From NCBI GenBank assembly GCA_045648505.1, contig JAZROD010000020.1:1-17982 (forward strand): DNA of 17,982 nt, given 5' to 3'. This DNA is from RGIG8700 sp045648505. GTDB taxonomy: Bacteria; Bacillota; Clostridia; RGIG6154. The notes under the pieces were generated by a model, which had not been told where the DNA came from, searched no databases, and was given only the letters and a program-made list of their open reading frames with translations. The first letter of the stretch is position 1. Each line of letters begins with the position of its first letter. The position numbers were made by a program, and so were the translations under genes. Below, piece by piece: positions 13,829 to 17,982 of the stretch.

Positions 13829-14048
13829 TAAATTAACATTTGAAGAAGCTATGATAAAAATAGAAGAAATAGTTGAGAAGCTTGAAACAGGCAAGGCTTC
13901 TCTTGATGAAACTGTTGAGCTTTATAAACAAGGTGCAGAACTTTCTGTGCTTTGCAATAAAATGATTGATGAAGCAGAGCAGAAAATTAAAATTCTCGCA
14001 AAAACAAAGAATGGACTTGAAGAAAAGGATTTTGAAGTCAATGAATAA
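13821..14048 (+). CDS. xseB: Exodeoxyribonuclease VII small subunit
   Basis: A 75-residue helical protein of normal size. TFEEAMIKIEEIVEKLETGK, SLDETVELYKQGAEL and the later EAEQKI form the family signature. It packs along the XseA helices and is needed for activity of the complex. Its ATG overlaps the end of xseA by 8 bases, with AAGGAG just upstream (13808-13813). Its own stop overlaps ispA by 8 bases. The tight overlaps would keep the subunits in balance. Confidence 0.95.
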   Translation: MANKLTFEEAMIKIEEIVEKLETGKASLDETVELYKQGAELSVLCNKMIDEAEQKIKILAKTKNGLEEKDFEVNE

Positions 14049-14922
14049 AAACGAATATAATAAAAAGAAAGAATATTATCATTCAATTGCTGAACAAACA
14101 TTGGATAAGTTAAAGCTTGACTATAAATGTAAACAAGAGAGCTTGTTTTCATCAATAAATTATAGTCTTATGGCTAAAGGTAAAAGAATAAGACCAATTA
14201 TTTTGCTTGCTGCCTGTGAAATGGCAGGGGGCAAAGTTGAAGATTCGGAAAACTTTGCAGCAGGGCTTGAGATGATACATAATTCTTCATTAATTCACGA
14301 TGATTTGCCTGCTATGGATGATGATGATTTAAGAAGAGGCAATCCAACAAATCATATTGTTTATGGGGAAGCAACAGCCATTCTTGCAGGAGATGTTTTA
14401 CTTGTCAGACCCTTTGAAGTTATGGCAGATGCTGTGAATACAAAAGGTCAGTTAAATGCTATGAAATACATAGCAAAATGTGCCGGCGCAGAAGGAATGA
14501 TGGGCGGACAGGAAATTGACCTTAAATGCGAAGGAATTTCAGCTGATGAAGAAACTATCGTAATTTTAAATAAATTGAAAACAGGAGCCCTTTTTAAAGC
14601 TGCAGTTGTTGCAGGTGTTATGATTGCGGGTGCTGATGAAGAGAAAATATCTGCCGCTGAAGAATACGGTGATCTTCTTGGTCTTGCTTTTCAGCTTGTT
14701 GATGATATTTTGGACAACGATCCTGATGCAAATACAGGTAAGACAAAGGGAAGCGACATTGAAAAACAGAAAAGCACTTATCTTTCTGTTTATGGCGAAT
14801 CCAAATGCCGTGAAATGATTGAAATGTGCACTGAAAAAGCTAAAGAAGCATTAAATGTTTTTGGTGCAGACAACGAGTTTTTATGTATGCTTGTGGAAGA
14901 ATTGGCAACAAGAGTAAGCTAA
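14041..14922 (+). CDS. ispA: Polyprenyl diphosphate synthase (farnesyl-diphosphate synthase type)
   Basis: A 293-residue trans-prenyltransferase. Residues KGKRIRP (46-52) bind diphosphate. The first aspartate-rich motif is HDDLPAMDDDDLRRG (86-100), in the DDxxxxD form with two extra residues typical of bacterial farnesyl synthases. A conserved MGGQEIDL follows at 154-161. The second aspartate motif is LVDDILD (219-225), with GKTKGSD soon after. It condenses isopentenyl diphosphate with allylic diphosphates to make FPP or a slightly longer product; exact chain length is not certain. ATG 14041 gives a normal length and the 8-base overlap with xseB. In many Clostridia dxs follows, but here it does not. 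Confidence 0.93.
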   Translation: MNKNEYNKKKEYYHSIAEQTLDKLKLDYKCKQESLFSSINYSLMAKGKRIRPIILLAACEMAGGKVEDSENFAAGLEMIHNSSLIHDDLPAMDDDDLRRGNPTNHIVYGEATAILAGDVLLVRPFEVMADAVNTKGQLNAMKYIAKCAGAEGMMGGQEIDLKCEGISADEETIVILNKLKTGALFKAAVVAGVMIAGADEEKISAAEEYGDLLGLAFQLVDDILDNDPDANTGKTKGSDIEKQKSTYLSVYGESKCREMIEMCTEKAKEALNVFGADNEFLCMLVEELATRVS

Positions 14923-14936
14923 TCCAATATTTTAAT

Positions 14937-14965
14937 TTGATTGATATCTTATGTAATGCTATAAT
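14937..14965 (+). promoter_or_regulatory. Extended -10 promoter of the SpoIID/LytB-queA-tgt unit
   Basis: TTGATT (14937-14942), 17-base spacer, TATAAT (14960-14965), with TG one base before the -10. The predicted start near 14972 leaves about 27 bases before the GTG. This is a vegetative sigma-A pattern, and I see no sigma-E-like sequence at this position. Confidence 0.75.
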
Positions 14966-14998
14966 GTTTACATAATATTTTTATACGGGAGAAAATTT

Positions 14999-16339
14999 GT
15001 GAAGAAATATATTTGTATTATTTTAACTGCTTTAGTTTTAATCTCTATGTTTAATCTTACAGCAGTGGCACAACTTAATATTCCTGAATACATACGAGTT
15101 GGTTTATTTTATAATACAACTGCTAAAACAGCTTTGACCATTTCAGGAGAGAATGTAACTGTAAACTGTGATGGTGCAGAACCTGTAACAAATGCTACAT
15201 TTTCAATCGGTATTGGTGATAACGGGCTTTTAGTAAACGATGTTTTATACCAGACCAATTCTATTGAATTTGTACCTGAAAACAATATTATTTCTGTTGA
15301 TGGGAAACAATATCGTGGTTATATCAGACTTTTATTAACAGATAAAGGTATAAATGTTATCAATGTAGTTAAACTTGAAGAATATTTATATGGCGTTCTT
15401 CCTCTCGAAATGTCAACAGGCTGGCCTATTGAAGCATTAAAAGCGCAGGCAGTATGTGCAAGAACTTATGCGGCAAAAGATATCGGCAGATTTGAACAAT
15501 ATGGTTTTGATGTTACTGATACCACATTATCTCAGGTTTACGGCGGAATTGGAGTTGAAAAGCCTGATTGTACTATGGCGGTTGATGAAACAAAAGGTAT
15601 GATTGCAACGTACGGCGGGAAAATTGCTGAAACATATTATTTTGCAACCAGTAACGGCACTACTTTGGATGTTAAAGATGTCTGGGGTGGTACGAATTAC
15701 CCTTATCTTGTTCCTGTTGATGATTCTATGCAAAGTAATGTTATTAAAGATAATGGAAAATGGAAAGTTAAATTTACAAAAAGTGAATTAACTGAATTAT
15801 TTAAAAATAAAGGACTTGAAATTGGCGATGTTCTTGATGTTACTGCAGATGAATACAATAATCAAGGTGCAGTTATGAAGCTTACTGTTGTTGGTGCTGA
15901 CGGAAGAAAGTCCTACACAAAAGGTAAAACAAGAGATATTCTCGCATTAAGAAGTCAGACATATACAATTACAAAACTTACAAGTGGTGGACAAGAAAAA
16001 GAACTGTCTGTTTTAACTTCAAACGGCAGTACTAAAACAAAGCTTGGTTTCTGTGTGGCAACATCAAGCGGAACACAAAACATTTCAAATAAAGTAAATG
16101 TTCTTTCAAATGATAAAATCGAGTTTTACGAAAACACTAATGGAGAATTTGAAGGAATTGAAATCAATGGTACGGGATATGGTCACGGTATCGGTATGAG
16201 TCAGAACGGTGCTAAAGCACTTGCACTTAGCGGTTATACTTTTGACAATATTATAAAACATTATTATACAGGAATTGAATTGACAAACATATCAGTGGAG
16301 GAAACAGAAAATGAAACAGTGGAAACTGTCGGATTTTAA
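14999..16339 (+). CDS. SpoIID/LytB-domain cell-wall protein
   Basis: A 446-residue exported protein. It has an N-terminal signal or anchor helix (about 4-24, ending AVAQ). The SpoIID/LytB domain includes VVKLEEYLYGVLPLEMSTGW with Glu137 at the position of the catalytic glutamate of SpoIID, then LKAQAVCARTYA, ETYYFATSNGT and DVWGG, and ends with GYGHGIGMSQNGAKALA and HYYTGIEL. SpoIID cleaves peptidoglycan glycan strands during engulfment. LytB-type relatives act in vegetative cells. It is about 100 residues longer than B. subtilis SpoIID. The start is GTG 14999 with GGGAG at 14988-14992. The cysteine pair proposed to bind zinc in SpoIID is not apparent. Its end overlaps queA by 29 bases. Confidence 0.87.
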   Translation: MKKYICIILTALVLISMFNLTAVAQLNIPEYIRVGLFYNTTAKTALTISGENVTVNCDGAEPVTNATFSIGIGDNGLLVNDVLYQTNSIEFVPENNIISVDGKQYRGYIRLLLTDKGINVINVVKLEEYLYGVLPLEMSTGWPIEALKAQAVCARTYAAKDIGRFEQYGFDVTDTTLSQVYGGIGVEKPDCTMAVDETKGMIATYGGKIAETYYFATSNGTTLDVKDVWGGTNYPYLVPVDDSMQSNVIKDNGKWKVKFTKSELTELFKNKGLEIGDVLDVTADEYNNQGAVMKLTVVGADGRKSYTKGKTRDILALRSQTYTITKLTSGGQEKELSVLTSNGSTKTKLGFCVATSSGTQNISNKVNVLSNDKIEFYENTNGEFEGIEINGTGYGHGIGMSQNGAKALALSGYTFDNIIKHYYTGIELTNISVEETENETVETVGF

Positions 16340-17348
16340 TTATGATTTACCTAAAGATTTTATTGCGCAAACTCCTTTGAAAGACAGAAGTTCATCAAAA
16401 CTTATGGTATTGAACCGTGACACACAAACTATTGAACACAAGTTTTTTTCTGATATTATAGATTTGCTTGATGAAAAAGATTGTCTAGTTTTAAATGATA
16501 CAAAGGTTATCCCTGCAAGATTGCTTGGTGTAAAAGAAGAAACAGGTGCAAACATAGAAGTTTTTTTACTTAAAAGACTCACAGAAGATAATATGTGGGA
16601 ATGTATGGTAAGACCCGGCAAAAGGGTTAAAGAGGGGACTGTTGTTTCTTTCGGTAACGGAGAATTAAAAGCAATAATCGGTGAAAATGAAGACGATGGT
16701 CTTAAAAAAGTTAAATTTGTGTATGAAGGTATTTTTGAAGAGGTGCTTGATAAACTTGGTCAGATGCCTTTGCCTCCGTACATAACCGAAAAGCTTGAAG
16801 ACAAGGATAGATATCAGACTGTTTATTCAAAAAATCCGGGTTCTGCGGCAGCTCCTACTGCGGGATTACATTTTACAAAAGAACTATTAGAAAAAATCAA
16901 AGAAAAAGGAATAAGAATTGCTTATATAACTTTGCATGTAGGTCTTGGAACATTCAGACCAGTAAAGGTAGAGAATATCACTGAACATAAAATGCATTCA
17001 GAATTTTATGTGATTGATGAAACTGCTTGTAATATCATAAATGAAACAAAGAAAAATGGTGGCAGAGTAATTTCTGTAGGAACAACATCCACAAGAACAC
17101 TTGAATCTGCTGCTGATGAAAACGGATATTTAGTTCCTAAAGCTGAAAATACCGATATTTTCATTTATCCTGGATATAAATTTAAAGTTATTGATGGTCT
17201 TATAACAAATTTCCATTTGCCTGAATCTACACTACTGATGCTTGTAAGTTCATTGGCAGGCAGGGAAAATATACTTAATGCGTATAAAATTGCAATAGAG
17301 GATGATTACAGATTTTTCAGCTTTGGTGATGCAATGTTTATATACTGA
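16311..17348 (+). CDS. queA: S-adenosylmethionine:tRNA ribosyltransferase-isomerase
   Basis: A 345-residue protein of normal QueA length. Signatures include DFNYDLPKDFIAQTPLKDRS at the N-terminus, LVLNDTKVIPARL, PLPPYI, the central SAAAPTAGLHFT, HVGLGTFRPV, VGTTSTRTLE and NFHLPESTLLMLVSS. QueA moves the ribosyl part of S-adenosylmethionine onto preQ1 in tRNA, giving epoxyqueuosine. GGAGG (16297-16301) lies nine bases before ATG 16311, inside the upstream gene, so translation is coupled. It is 10 bases before tgt, which catalyses the preceding step of the pathway. Confidence 0.97.
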   Translation: MKQWKLSDFNYDLPKDFIAQTPLKDRSSSKLMVLNRDTQTIEHKFFSDIIDLLDEKDCLVLNDTKVIPARLLGVKEETGANIEVFLLKRLTEDNMWECMVRPGKRVKEGTVVSFGNGELKAIIGENEDDGLKKVKFVYEGIFEEVLDKLGQMPLPPYITEKLEDKDRYQTVYSKNPGSAAAPTAGLHFTKELLEKIKEKGIRIAYITLHVGLGTFRPVKVENITEHKMHSEFYVIDETACNIINETKKNGGRVISVGTTSTRTLESAADENGYLVPKAENTDIFIYPGYKFKVIDGLITNFHLPESTLLMLVSSLAGRENILNAYKIAIEDDYRFFSFGDAMFIY

Positions 17349-17358
17349 GGAGAATGTT

Positions 17359-17982
17359 ATGTTTAAACTTTTAAAAACAGAGGGCACAGCCCGTAGAGGA
17401 GAATTTAAAACAGTTCACGGCACAATACAAACACCTGTTTTTCAAAATGTTGGTACTTGTGCTGCCATTAAGGGTGGACTAAATACAATAGATTTAAAGG
17501 CAAGCGGTTGTCAGGTGGAGCTTTCAAACACATATCATCTGCATTTGCGCCCCGGTGACAAGGTTATAAAAGACCTTGGCGGTTTGCATAAGTTTATGAA
17601 CTGGGACAGACCTATCCTTACGGACAGCGGTGGTTTTCAGGTATTTTCACTTGCCAAACTTCGTAACATAACGGAGGAGGGGGTTGAATTTCAATCCCAC
17701 ATAGACGGGTCTAAAATTTTTATGGGCCCTGAAGAAAGTATGCAGATTCAAAGCAACCTTGCTTCCACAATTGCTATGGCTTTTGACGAATGTGTGGAAA
17801 ACCCTGCACCAAGGGATTATGTTCAGGCATCAAGCGAGCGTACAATCCGTTGGCTTGAAAGATGTCAAAAAGAGATGAAAAGACTTAACTCTCTTGATGG
17901 TACAATTAACAAAAACCAGATGTTGTTTGGCATAAATCAGGGTGGAACTTATAAGGATATCAGAATTGAAAATATGAAAACT
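17359..17982 (+). CDS. tgt: tRNA-guanine transglycosylase, N-terminal part (cut by window end)
   Basis: The first 208 codons are present and the frame runs off the window. Conserved segments are RRGEFKTVHGTIQTPVFQNV, SNTYHLHLRPG, the substrate-binding LTDSGGFQVFSL, the EEGVEFQSHIDGSK stretch, and FGINQGG, where the family usually reads GIVQGG. Tgt replaces the anticodon guanine of tRNAs for Asp, Asn, His and Tyr with preQ1. The nucleophilic aspartate and zinc site lie beyond the window. AGGAG (17348-17352) starts on the queA stop codon and precedes ATG 17359 by six bases. Confidence 0.96.
   Translation, partial: MFKLLKTEGTARRGEFKTVHGTIQTPVFQNVGTCAAIKGGLNTIDLKASGCQVELSNTYHLHLRPGDKVIKDLGGLHKFMNWDRPILTDSGGFQVFSLAKLRNITEEGVEFQSHIDGSKIFMGPEESMQIQSNLASTIAMAFDECVENPAPRDYVQASSERTIRWLERCQKEMKRLNSLDGTINKNQMLFGINQGGTYKDIRIENMKT

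Noticed and set aside
13966..14040. Longer N-terminus for the prenyl synthase
   Set aside because: It would lie fully inside xseB, lacks a good ribosome site, and adds residues not seen in the family.

Overview
The window is a low-GC, AT-rich bacterial chromosome segment that reads as a Firmicutes of the class Clostridia. Supporting signs are the large Gram-positive SRP RNA placed directly before dnaX and ebfC, the nusB-xseA-xseB-ispA cluster, a SpoIID/LytB protein followed by queA and tgt, strong AGGAGG ribosome sites, and AT-rich codon use. The genus cannot be told from the sequence alone. Most of the window is core chromosome. I see no CRISPR array, prophage, or recognisable defence or biosynthetic cluster.

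Layout. Bases 1-2053 hold the end of an EAL-domain cyclic-di-GMP phosphodiesterase, a membrane-anchored family 2 glycosyltransferase and an acyltransferase-3 membrane protein, which look like one cell-surface glycan transcription unit. Bases 2054-3171 are a scar region: an L-rhamnose isomerase fragment, a terminator, and an IS200-type element whose transposase carries an in-frame stop codon. Bases 3172-5915 hold a CE7-like acetyl esterase (minus strand) divergent from a sodium:neurotransmitter-symporter-family transporter. Bases 5972-8301 hold an SRP RNA with its own promoter, then dnaX and ebfC; recR, which often follows ebfC, is not there. A tRNA-Pro(CGG) and a bidirectional terminator come next, then an EamA-family transporter (minus).

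Bases 9418-12064 hold a small SCP2-like protein with a lysine-rich tail (plus) and a minus-strand pair: a CE1-like esterase followed by a secreted parvulin-type prolyl isomerase with two N-terminal stalk repeats. Bases 12206-14922 are nusB-xseA-xseB-ispA, packed with zero or 8-base overlaps. Bases 14937-17982 are a SpoIID/LytB-domain gene, queA, and a tgt gene cut by the window edge; the last two make queuosine-modified tRNA.

Regulation is unusually legible. Seven promoters can be read with a -35 and -10 separated by exactly 17 bases, most giving leaders of about 10-30 bases, and several strong intrinsic terminators lie between convergent genes. The parts most worth a second look are the lysine-tailed SCP2 protein, the stalk-repeat/parvulin fusion, the missing recR, the SRP RNA that ends three bases before the dnaX ribosome site, and the decayed rhamnose isomerase/IS200 region.
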